A stretch of 5,314 nt of DNA from the NCBI GenBank assembly GCA_946480685.1, contig CAMLLI010000376.1, positions 1-5,314 on the forward strand. The letters are read 5' to 3'. Shown piece after piece: positions 1 through 5,314 of this stretch. The stretch's first letter is position 1, and the number at the start of each line of letters is the position of its first letter. The position numbers and the translations under genes are program-made. A model generated the notes under the pieces. The model worked only from the letters and a program-made list of their open reading frames with translations. It was not told where the DNA came from and searched no databases. Source of the DNA: an uncultured Flammeovirgaceae bacterium. Its GTDB lineage: Bacteria > Bacteroidota > Bacteroidia > Cytophagales > Cyclobacteriaceae.

Positions 1-660
1 TATATCCAGTGTAGATTGAGAACCAACTGTAACTTCTCTGGTCTGGTAGCCAATAAAGCTGAATACCAGAATAGCATTGTCATCGGGTATATCTATAGTA
101 TATTTCCCGTTGGCATCGGTAACTGTGCCGACTGTTGTTCCCTTCACAACAACATTTACACCCGGCATAGCAGACTGATCATCCGAAGACGTAACGGTGC
201 CGGTAATGGCCCGCTGTGTAATTTCGGTAACCGGTGGCGTTGGTTCCTTCGATTCTTCCACACGGGTTACATGTATATTGTCATTGATGCGTCTGAAGCG
301 CAGATCGGTTTTGCCTGCAATCTCGCCCAGTAATGTGGCCAGGTCTTTCTTCTCCGTTGAGATGGAAAGACTATCGGTTGCTTTCAGGTTTACATGGTTG
401 TAAGCAAAATGCAAACCGGTTGCCTGTTCAATTTCATGAAAGACATCTTTTATCGGACGATGTTGTATATGAATCGTGACATAGATGTTTTTCATGCTTT
501 TGCGTTGTGCCATGGTGCCGTTATAGGACAGTAGAACGGTCATCGTAGTGCACTGTAAAATCAGACCATAAAATGCATACTTCGTCATGGTCAGTACTTT
601 TTTAAGTAATGATGGTGTCATACCTTTGATATGTTTGTGTAATACAAATGTTTGCAGCAT
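1..660 (-). CDS. SusC/RagA-family TonB-dependent outer-membrane receptor, N-terminal part (3' end outside window)
   Basis: The reading frame stays open to base 1, so only the first ~200-220 residues are seen of a protein that is usually about 1000-1200 aa. Counting from the ATG at 588, residues 1-28 look like a signal peptide (hydrophobic GLILQCTTMTVLLSY, cleavage likely after GTMA). Residues ~36-110 are an STN domain (Secretin/TonB N-terminus), and ~127-191 are a CarboxypepD_reg-like beta-sandwich (ITGTVTSSDD, PGVNVVVKGT, TDANGKYTIDIP, FSFIGYQTREVTVG). The plug and barrel lie outside the window. The family imports glycans, peptides or other large nutrients with a SusD lipoprotein; an STN domain marks receptors that also signal to FecR. 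In-frame ATGs are at 696, 660, 621 and 588 with no convincing RBS. I chose 660 because such receptors often carry a basic extension before the signal peptide and because 696 abuts a hairpin; 588 is equally possible. The substrate cannot be told. Confidence 0.9.
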   Translation of the reverse strand, partial: MLQTFVLHKHIKGMTPSLLKKVLTMTKYAFYGLILQCTTMTVLLSYNGTMAQRKSMKNIYVTIHIQHRPIKDVFHEIEQATGLHFAYNHVNLKATDSLSISTEKKDLATLLGEIAGKTDLRFRRINDNIHVTRVEESKEPTPPVTEITQRAITGTVTSSDDQSAMPGVNVVVKGTTVGTVTDANGKYTIDIPDDNAILVFSFIGYQTREVTVGSQSTLDI

Positions 661-699
661 CTCCCTGCGACCTGCGAAATCCTGGGGGAGTTGCATTCG

Positions 700-726
700 G
701 AAGAGCTGGATCGTATCCGGCTCTTC
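700..726 (-). promoter_or_regulatory. Hairpin between fecR and the SusC-type receptor gene
   Basis: Bases 700-706 (GAAGAGC) pair with 720-726 (GCTCTTC), and 708-711 (GGAT) pair with 715-718 (ATCC), around a 3-base loop at 712-714. The only interruption is the 707/719 pair, a C.A mismatch in the minus-strand RNA. The result is a 12-step stem with 11 Watson-Crick pairs. No U-run follows on the minus strand, so it does not look like an intrinsic terminator. It lies 36 bases past the fecR stop and ends just before the in-frame ATG at 696. It could set the ratio of anti-sigma to receptor by stabilising or processing mRNA or by hiding a start; this role is inference. Confidence 0.55.
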
Positions 727-731
727 TACTT

Positions 732-755
732 TCAGGTTGAGTCATCAGCGTTCAT
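732..755 (-). other. Possible 7-codon leader ORF between fecR and the receptor gene
   Basis: ATG at 755 opens a frame of seven codons (MNADDST) and stops at 732, six bases before the hairpin at 700-726. It overlaps no gene and is in a different frame from fecR and the receptor. A leader peptide next to a hairpin could couple translation to folding, but an ORF this short arises easily by chance, the peptide has no codon run suggesting attenuation, and there is no RBS. Recorded only because of its position. Confidence 0.12.
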
Positions 756-762
756 CGTGTTA

Positions 763-1800
763 TCAGTTTGGTTTAGGTTTGGATATATATACAGTTTTGC
801 CTTCTACGCGAAAGGAGAAGTGGGAGGAATACGATATACCTTTTAACACCGTAATGAGTGCTTCTTTGTTGAACTCGCCCGTATACAGGCCCTTTACTTC
901 AAATCCTTTCTCGACCTGGAATTCAACACCATACCACCGCGACAGATACGTGGTAACTTCTTCGAATGTAGCGTGATCAAATACAATTATACCGTTGCGC
1001 CAGGCGAGTATAAAAGCAGGATCGAATGTTGATTTCCGGAGTATCTTTTGATTTTCGTTATAGCTCGTCATGTCGTTCGGCAACAGCAATGCAGAGCTGC
1101 CTTCCGGTGTCATCACCTGCACTTTTCCCGTGAGTACGGCTACGTGATTGTTCTTTTCATTTTCGTATGAGCGAATATCAAATGAAGTGCCCAGCACACG
1201 CGTTGAAAAATTTTTGGTATGCACTACAAAAGGAGCGTGAGCATTTTTAGTTACCTCAAAAAAGGCTTGCCCGGTGAGATATACTTCGCGTAACGTATCA
1301 GAAAAACGAGTCGGATATTTGAGCTCACTCACGGAGTTAAGCGTAACAATAGAACTGTCGGGCAGCATTATGGTTTTCTTTACTCCGCCGGGAGCCGACT
1401 CATAATTATACTCGATCGCTTTTGCAATGTGGCTGCCTTCGTTCTCTTTCCTTAAAGTAAAATAACCCACCAGTGCAATGCTTGAGAATATGATTACAGA
1501 TGCAGCTGCCAGCAACCATGCATTGGAGCGCCCCGAAGTATAGTTCTCTTTCTGCTTTGCATTTTCCTGAAGCAGGTTATCGAGGATTTTGTAATATGTA
1601 GCATCATCCATGCTGTGCGGCTCTTTAATTTCGAAGGAGAGCAGCAGATCGCGGGCAGCGCCCAACATTTCTACCTTGTCGGGATTTTCTTTCAGCCAGT
1701 GCTGCCAGTAAGCAGACGATTCCTGGGTGGGAGAGAGAACCCACTGCACAAAATATTCATGCTTTAGAAAGTCTGTTTCAGTACGCGGGTCAAATGCCAT
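763..1800 (-). CDS. FecR-family anti-sigma factor / transmembrane signal transducer with DUF4974-type C-terminus
   Basis: A 345-aa protein of normal family length. Residues 1-90 form a cytoplasmic N-terminal region expected to bind the sigma factor (FVQWVLSPTQESSAYWQHWL and a helix to ~80). One transmembrane segment lies at ~94-114 (WLLAAASVIIFSSIALVGYF) and is followed by basic residues. The periplasmic FecR domain spans ~133-232, with hallmarks APGGVKKTIMLPDSS, EVYLTGQAFFEV, VLGTSFDIRSY and VAVLTGKVQV. The DUF4974/STN-like C-terminal domain spans ~270-341 (FDHATFEEVTTYLSRWYGV, FTGEF-like GLYTGEF, TVYISK). The family relays ligand occupancy of the partner receptor's STN domain to the ECF sigma factor. 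It lies between the sigma gene (210 bases upstream) and the receptor (102 bases downstream), so it very likely serves both. It ends in tandem stops (TGA TAA). The bases just before the ATG are CCCCTCCT, the opposite of a Shine-Dalgarno sequence, which fits SD-independent starts in this phylum. Confidence 0.95.
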   Translation of the reverse strand: MAFDPRTETDFLKHEYFVQWVLSPTQESSAYWQHWLKENPDKVEMLGAARDLLLSFEIKEPHSMDDATYYKILDNLLQENAKQKENYTSGRSNAWLLAAASVIIFSSIALVGYFTLRKENEGSHIAKAIEYNYESAPGGVKKTIMLPDSSIVTLNSVSELKYPTRFSDTLREVYLTGQAFFEVTKNAHAPFVVHTKNFSTRVLGTSFDIRSYENEKNNHVAVLTGKVQVMTPEGSSALLLPNDMTSYNENQKILRKSTFDPAFILAWRNGIIVFDHATFEEVTTYLSRWYGVEFQVEKGFEVKGLYTGEFNKEALITVLKGISYSSHFSFRVEGKTVYISKPKPN

Positions 1801-1836
1801 AGGAGGGGATATCGGTTAAGTCTAAATCTTCTTTTG

Positions 1837-1874
1837 TATAAAGAGACACACCGCGATGAAATGACTACACCGTT
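1837..1874 (-). promoter_or_regulatory. Candidate ECF-sigma promoter for the fecR-susC unit
   Basis: On the minus strand a -35-like block AACGGTGTAGTC (1874-1863) is followed after 13 bases by GTGTCTCTTTATA (1849-1837), 36 bases before the fecR ATG. Upstream lie dense A and T tracts (about 1873-1908: AAAAAAAAGTTTAAAAA and TTTTTTT), resembling an UP-type element. The layout (A/T tract, G-rich -35 block, GTC-containing -10 block ending in TTTATA) resembles what I recall upstream of fecR genes in related Bacteroidota. The neighbouring sigma factor would be the obvious activator. The exact elements are inference, and no transcription start is known. Confidence 0.4.
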
Positions 1875-2010
1875 TTTAAACTTTTTTTTATGAAAGCTCA
1901 AAAAAATGTTTTGGCAGGATAAGGATCAAACGCAGATGCTGATGTGTAGTCGCAGTTATAGTGTGCGGAAGGGAATATACCCGAGATATACTATAGAAGC
2001 GAAAATTGAA

Positions 2011-2679
2011 TTAAACGAAGAGTGAGAGGAAGCTAATGAATATAGTCAGTTCCTTTTTCCAGGCAGAAAGCAATTGTGATAACGAATCAAGGGCGCGGTA
2101 TACCATCGTTCGCGCAGATTTGGTCGTGGATAACTTCATGGCCTTGGCGATCTCGGCATAGTTGAGCTCTTCAAAATAATGCAGCACCAACGCTTCCCGC
2201 TGACGTGAGGGAAGTTTGTTGCAAAAGTGCATCACTATTTTTTTCTGGTCGTTATTCAGGTTCGGATTAACGGAGAGATATTCTGCATTGATTGAAATCT
2301 GGAAGCTCTCATCTTCCATATCTTCGGGTATAACAAACTTGCTGTTGTGTTTGAGTTGTCGCACAAGTGATCTTCTGAATGCCGCGTACAGGTAAAATTT
2401 CACCGAGGTTGCTATACTGAGTTTTGATCGTGTTCTGATCAATGTTAAAAAAACATCTTGTATAGTATCTGCGATGAGTTCTTTATCATGTGTAAACTGT
2501 CTGCCGTAATTAAAAAGCTTGTTGGCATATTGATGATATAGGGAGGCAAGCGCTTTATCATCTCCTTGCAGGAAATCGATCCAGACTTGTGCTTCAGTAG
2601 TATTTGTTTCAGGCTGAACAAACGGCTCAGGACCAGTTTCCCGGAAGCGTTCTTGAACATGTAGACTTTGCTCAGCCAT
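2011..2679 (-). CDS. FecI-like ECF (sigma-70 family) RNA polymerase sigma factor
   Basis: A 222-aa protein from the ATG at 2679. Sigma region 2 lies at ~34-104: FLQGDDKALASLYHQYANKL is region 2.1, ADTIQDVFLTLI is the core-binding 2.2 motif, and the basic SVKFYLYAAFRRSLVRQLK covers 2.3-2.4. A variable linker runs to ~140. Region 4 lies at ~144-204, with the promoter-binding helix-turn-helix LPSRQREALVLHYFEELNYAEIAKAMKLSTTKSARTMVYRALDSL. It lacks regions 1 and 3, as ECF sigmas do. The frame can be extended to a GTG at 2709, but that codon sits inside a perfect hairpin, while ATG 2679 follows an A-rich leader (TAAGAAAATC), so I prefer ATG. The last ~15 residues (KKELTIFISFLSLFV) are unusually hydrophobic for a cytoplasmic sigma factor. 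The FecR gene follows directly, so FecR is the expected regulator and the receptor genes the expected targets. Confidence 0.93.
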   Translation of the reverse strand: MAEQSLHVQERFRETGPEPFVQPETNTTEAQVWIDFLQGDDKALASLYHQYANKLFNYGRQFTHDKELIADTIQDVFLTLIRTRSKLSIATSVKFYLYAAFRRSLVRQLKHNSKFVIPEDMEDESFQISINAEYLSVNPNLNNDQKKIVMHFCNKLPSRQREALVLHYFEELNYAEIAKAMKLSTTKSARTMVYRALDSLSQLLSAWKKELTIFISFLSLFV

Positions 2680-2692
2680 GATTTTCTTATTA

Positions 2693-2711
2693 AAGTGTTT
2701 TATAAACACTT
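2693..2711 (-). promoter_or_regulatory. Leader hairpin in front of the sigma factor start
   Basis: Perfect 8-bp inverted repeat AAGTGTTT (2693-2700) / AAACACTT (2704-2711) with a 3-base loop, 14 to 32 bases upstream of the chosen ATG at 2679. It contains the alternative GTG start at 2709-2707. It may fold in the mRNA leader or be a DNA operator downstream of the putative promoter at 2723-2754. It is A/T-rich with no adjacent U-run, so a terminator is unlikely. Confidence 0.45.
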
Positions 2712-2722
2712 ATAACTATTTG

Positions 2723-2754
2723 CATATATAGCATTCATTTCAAACGTTTGCAAG
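2723..2754 (-). promoter_or_regulatory. Putative housekeeping (Bacteroidota-type) promoter for the sigma factor gene
   Basis: On the minus strand CTTG (2754-2751) and TATATATG (2730-2723) are separated by 20 bases. The known Bacteroidota consensus is TTTG about 19-20 bases from TAnnTTTG, so each box has one mismatch. It lies 43 bases upstream of the ATG at 2679, giving a short leader that holds the hairpin at 2693-2711. The site is the best match seen in this gap, but A/T-rich DNA yields such matches by chance. Confidence 0.4.
2738..2753. promoter_or_regulatory. LacI/PurR-operator-like palindrome in the promoter spacer
   Basis: CAAACGTTTG (2741-2750) is a perfect 10-bp palindrome. With one mismatched pair (2740/2751) it extends to TTTCAAACGTTTGCAA. 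A central CG flanked by AAA/TTT is typical of LacI/GalR-family operators, and the core matches the E. coli PurR half-site AAACG. It lies between the putative -33 and -7 boxes of the sigma gene, where a bound repressor would block polymerase. No LacI-family gene is in the window, so the regulator is unknown. Confidence 0.35.
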
Positions 2755-2829
2755 AGAAGCTGGTAAATTATTTTGCAAGCCCTCTAATTTGCTTGAAATG
2801 TTGGGTTTGATCAGGATGAAGGAGATTCT

Positions 2830-2847
2830 GGCGCACTAAAAAATAGG
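2830..2847. repeat. Direct repeat B, copy 1
   Basis: GGCGCACTA at 2830-2838 is identical to 2950-2958. Similarity continues as an A/T run ending in ATAGG in both copies, differing by one base in length. It lies 21 bases before repeat A copy 1. Confidence 0.4.
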
Positions 2848-2859
2848 GGCACTTGATAT

Positions 2860-2871
2860 TAATCGCAGCAG
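2860..2871. repeat. Direct repeat A, copy 1
   Basis: TAATCGCAGCAG, identical to 2939-2950, with 67 bases between the copies. The copies lie in non-coding DNA and no mobile element flanks them. Confidence 0.5.
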
Positions 2872-2938
2872 TGACCAGGCGTTAAATCTTTAGACAGCAC
2901 TTTCGCTGAAAGAGGACGCTAATAAATGAGACGGCCTA

Positions 2939-2950
2939 TAATCGCAGCAG
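2939..2950. repeat. Direct repeat A, copy 2
   Basis: TAATCGCAGCAG, identical to 2860-2871. It runs straight into the second copy of repeat B (GGCGCACTA at 2950-2958), sharing one base. Confidence 0.5.
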
Positions 2951-2966
2951 GCGCACTATATATAGG
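2950..2966. repeat. Direct repeat B, copy 2
   Basis: GGCGCACTA followed by TATATAGG. It matches 2830-2847 apart from the A/T run. In this copy repeats A and B are adjacent, while in the first pair they are apart and in the opposite order. Confidence 0.4.
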
Positions 2967-3069
2967 TGTATATATGTTGGTTGAAATATTACGCCCGCAG
3001 GTTGTCTTGATCTGAACGACTACCCGTACATCGATACTATATAGTCTTCTGAGCACCCTGTCAGACGAT

Positions 3070-3104
3070 AAAAAAGACCGGCTGCAAATTTTTGCAGCCG
3101 GTCT
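3070..3104 (-). terminator. Rho-independent terminator of the S8 peptidase gene
   Basis: A perfect 14-bp inverted repeat (3075-3088 with 3091-3104, core GACCGGCTGCAAA) with a tiny A/T loop. On the minus strand it is followed by a run of T (3075-3070). It starts 14 bases after the stop codon at 3119. No T-run follows on the plus strand, so it acts in one direction. It separates the peptidase from the sigma/FecR/receptor genes. Confidence 0.93.
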
Positions 3105-3118
3105 CTATATAGATATAC

Positions 3119-5314
3119 TTATTTAAGTACTATTCTGATCTGATCGGTCTTACGATCGCTGTTTTCTACACGCAGGTAATAAATCCCGCGTGGAAATGTA
3201 TGAACCGGAATATTTAATGTTTTCTCGTCACTGAACGCGGTGGTAAGTTTATCATGCGAAATCTTATATACTACCTTTTGTGTTTTTTCACTGTATAAAC
3301 TTATCTGCTGCGGTAACGCTACGGGTGTATCGTCAAAACTCAATGACAGTATATCGGATGTTGGATTCGGATATGCAACACTCATACTTCCACAATTGCT
3401 AGCATAAAATGTTTTCGAGTAAGGCGCGCTTATACCACAACTGTTCTGTGCGGTTACCGATATTGATTGAGACGATGCCGCAGAGCTATTTACCATTAAC
3501 ATGGCCACCGATGTATATACTCCCAGCCCATCGTAGTCTGTAAAATACGGAGCCCAGCTTCCGAAATTCCAGTTATACTGTGTTACGCCCTGTGCACTTT
3601 GATTTGAATTTCCAACCGCTATACCCAGGTTATAGTTGTAGCAAAGTTGATTACCGGACGGAGGTCCCATACGCACAGTTAAACTGGATATAGGAGAGGG
3701 GGCGCCAACAGTAACCGTCTTGCTTAATGCAACTACGCCACAGACACCACCGAATGTTGCTGTTATTGTAACCGTACCGGTAAAGCTTCCCACACGTGAT
3801 GCCACGCCACTGCTATTGATCGTTACTCCGCTGGCGTTACTACTCGTCCAGTTGATAGTTGTTCCTGCAGGTTGATTGGTAATGGTAAATGTAGCACTCG
3901 GACAAATGTGTGAAGGTCCTGAAAGCACGGCATTATTTATAGCAGCCTTCACAGCACCAAATGCATTCAGTCGTCCGAAACCAAATGTATTATCGAAGCC
4001 GGATGATCCCATATCGGTAGCAGTTTGTTGCAGCAGTGTTCTTACTTGCGTTTCTGTTAATGTAGGGCTGGCAGACAATACGAGCGCTGCAACACCAGAG
4101 ACCTGTGGAGCTGCTGCGGAAGTTCCATTGAACCCATTGAAGAAATCTCCTGCATCATATCCGTTAGCACCGGGGCGATCAATGGTGCGAATATTTCCGG
4201 CAGGTATATTACAGCCACCGATCTGTGCTCCGCCCGCAGCACCGGAAGGCGCCACCAGATCCATTTCTGCACCGCGGCTGCTATAGTCATGTATATTTCC
4301 GGTGTTACTGATAGCACCTACGGTTATAACACCGTTTACTTTGCCAGGAAAAGCAACGCCATTAAAGCAGTCAAGGCATCCGGATACGGGATGCATATTG
4401 CCGGAAGAAAAAACAACAACACACCCGCGCGTTACACCATTTCGTACGCGTCCTAAAGTACGCGCGTTAATTATTTCCTGTTCAATAGCAGGTATATTAT
4501 CCGGTGATCTGAAACCCCACGAGTTACTGATAACATCTGCATTTCCGAAGGCAGGATCCCAGGCTCTGTTGATAGACGTTACCAACTGTGCTATCGTTTC
4601 ACCACCAACGAATATATTTACTGGGTATATCAATGCATTCGGCGCGATGCCGGCAACACCCAGCGCATTATGTGATGCTGCAATTATACCAGTGCAAGCC
4701 ATACCATGTCCCACGCGGTTTGTTCCTGCACAGATGGCATTTGGACGACCAAATCCGGTGGGGTTTAAAACTGTAAATCCCTGCAATACTCTTCCGGTTA
4801 AATCATTGTGATCTTCAACGCCATCATCAATCACGGCAACACGTATATCACATCCTCGCGTGATGTCCCATGCTTCTGGAGCATTTATATCTATATTCGT
4901 TGTTCCTCCAAGTTGTCCCGTGTTGTTGAGATAATATTGATCGCCAAATGTAGGATCCGCAGGAATTAAATGTTTTTCTATTTGCGCCATGAAGTCCGGG
5001 TGGCACCACTCAACCAAACCGCTCTCGTGAATTTTATTGGCAATGTCCAATACATTTGCTCCTTTCGTTGCTTTAAAGAAATAGGTGCGCTGGGAAGTGT
5101 TTCCCTGCTGCGATATACCATTCTCGGCCAACCGTCTGATCTGATCGATTGTAACGCCATTCTTCGGACGAAAAATTATATCACCGTTCAGGTAATAGGG
5201 AACACCATTTCCATAATATACCGGCAGTTGAAATTCTATATCCGAAATATTCAGGCTTGCTCTATTCGCCGTTGCCTGCTTTAATAGAATAAAGGGTTGT
5301 CCACCAATAGAGAT
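3119..5314 (-). CDS. Secreted S8 (subtilisin-like) serine peptidase with T9SS C-terminal sorting domain, 5' end outside window
   Basis: The frame is open at base 5314, giving 731 visible residues; the signal peptide and true start are missing. TTG at 5131 is only an internal codon, because coding continues upstream (YYLNGDIIFRPKNGVTIDQI). Residues 1-120 are propeptide-like, with VEWCHPDF and PADPTFGDQYYLNNTGQ just before the catalytic domain. The catalytic domain (~140-460) has the full triad: Asp163 in VAVIDDGV, His203 in GHGMACTG, Ser399 in NGTSAAAPQVSG, plus oxyanion-hole Asn306 in FSSGN. Two Ig-like/beta-sandwich modules follow: ~465-537 (INWTSSNASGVTINSSG, GTVTITATF) and ~540-636. The last ~85 residues are a type-A T9SS sorting domain (VAYPNPTSDILSLSF ... 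GIYYLRVEN ... QIRIVLK). The product should pass the outer membrane by T9SS and act at the cell surface or outside, probably degrading protein. Substrate unknown; nothing appears broken. Confidence 0.96.
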   Translation of the reverse strand: MSIGGQPFILLKQATANRASLNISDIEFQLPVYYGNGVPYYLNGDIIFRPKNGVTIDQIRRLAENGISQQGNTSQRTYFFKATKGANVLDIANKIHESGLVEWCHPDFMAQIEKHLIPADPTFGDQYYLNNTGQLGGTTNIDINAPEAWDITRGCDIRVAVIDDGVEDHNDLTGRVLQGFTVLNPTGFGRPNAICAGTNRVGHGMACTGIIAASHNALGVAGIAPNALIYPVNIFVGGETIAQLVTSINRAWDPAFGNADVISNSWGFRSPDNIPAIEQEIINARTLGRVRNGVTRGCVVVFSSGNMHPVSGCLDCFNGVAFPGKVNGVITVGAISNTGNIHDYSSRGAEMDLVAPSGAAGGAQIGGCNIPAGNIRTIDRPGANGYDAGDFFNGFNGTSAAAPQVSGVAALVLSASPTLTETQVRTLLQQTATDMGSSGFDNTFGFGRLNAFGAVKAAINNAVLSGPSHICPSATFTITNQPAGTTINWTSSNASGVTINSSGVASRVGSFTGTVTITATFGGVCGVVALSKTVTVGAPSPISSLTVRMGPPSGNQLCYNYNLGIAVGNSNQSAQGVTQYNWNFGSWAPYFTDYDGLGVYTSVAMLMVNSSAASSQSISVTAQNSCGISAPYSKTFYASNCGSMSVAYPNPTSDILSLSFDDTPVALPQQISLYSEKTQKVVYKISHDKLTTAFSDEKTLNIPVHTFPRGIYYLRVENSDRKTDQIRIVLK

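Larger units (their letters stand above)
2755..3069. other. Gene-free region between the S8 peptidase terminator and the sigma promoter
   Basis: No convincing protein or tRNA/rRNA gene is visible on either strand here. It contains two short direct-repeat pairs (2860-2871 with 2939-2950; 2830-2838 with 2950-2958) and several TATATA tracts (2957-2975, 3037-3044). A weak inverted repeat TCTGA/TCAGA lies at about 3048-3065. The region may hold an unrecognised small RNA or decayed sequence, but nothing shows it directly. Confidence 0.5.

Noticed and set aside
16..403. Plus-strand ORFs opposite the receptor gene
   Set aside because: Shadow frames: the minus strand here encodes a clear STN and carboxypeptidase-regulatory-like domain, and the plus-strand peptides have no recognisable family.
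700..726. Hairpin as a rho-independent terminator for fecR
   Set aside because: No T-run follows on the minus strand, and the receptor gene starts immediately after.
587..976. Plus-strand 129-residue ORF across the fecR end and gap
   Set aside because: Overlaps the conserved C-terminal domain of FecR on the other strand; no domain, no RBS.
1801..1808. AGGAGGGG on the plus strand as a Shine-Dalgarno site
   Set aside because: No start codon with an open frame follows at proper spacing on the plus strand, and this phylum rarely uses SD sites.
1972..1983. GGGAATATACCC near-palindrome downstream of the sigma gene
   Set aside because: Short, with a mismatched pair, in A/T-rich DNA; too weak to call an operator or terminator.
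2830..2966. CRISPR array or insertion sequence ends
   Set aside because: Only two copies of each short word, irregular spacing, no terminal inverted repeats, no transposase or cas gene.
3876..4811. Plus-strand ORFs of 136 and 169 residues inside the S8 peptidase
   Set aside because: Antisense to the catalytic core with an intact triad; composition (Pro, Ala, Thr-rich) is what the reverse of this gene gives.
3119..5131. S8 peptidase starting at TTG 5131
   Set aside because: The frame stays open to the window edge and the upstream residues (YYLNGDIIFRPKNGVTIDQI) look like normal propeptide, so the real start is outside.

Overview
The window looks like the chromosome of a Bacteroidota member, most likely of the Chitinophagaceae/Sphingobacteriales type. 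The evidence is a SusC/RagA-type TonB-dependent transporter start with an STN domain, a FecR protein with the C-terminal DUF4974-type domain, a FecI-like ECF sigma factor, a subtilisin-like protease ending in a type IX secretion (T9SS) sorting domain, start sites without Shine-Dalgarno sequences, and A/T-rich promoters. Base composition is moderate in G+C. The family assignment within the phylum is inference.

All four protein genes are on the minus strand. Read in the direction of transcription (high to low coordinates) they are: (1) a secreted S8 serine peptidase, 5' end outside the window (5314 to 3119), closed by a strong rho-independent terminator (3104-3070); (2) a gene-free stretch of 439 bases (3118-2680) with short direct repeats, a LacI/PurR-operator-like palindrome, a putative housekeeping promoter and a leader hairpin; (3) an ECF sigma factor (2679-2011); (4) a 210-base gap with a candidate ECF-type promoter; (5) a FecR-like anti-sigma factor (1800-763); (6) a 102-base gap with a near-perfect hairpin; (7) the first part of a SusC/RagA-type outer-membrane receptor (660 to 1, running off the window).

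The sigma/FecR/SusC trio is the standard Bacteroidota version of FecI-FecR-FecA cell-surface signalling. The periplasmic STN domain of the receptor is expected to report substrate binding to FecR, which spans the inner membrane and releases the sigma factor, which then activates the FecR-SusC unit and the SusD partner expected just outside the window. The S8 protease is separated from the trio by a terminator and a long gap, so it is probably an independent transcription unit. I do not see an evidently new type of system. The less ordinary material is non-coding: the hairpin between fecR and susC, the hairpin and palindrome in front of the sigma gene, and the repeat pairs at 2830-2958. The plus strand has only shadow ORFs.
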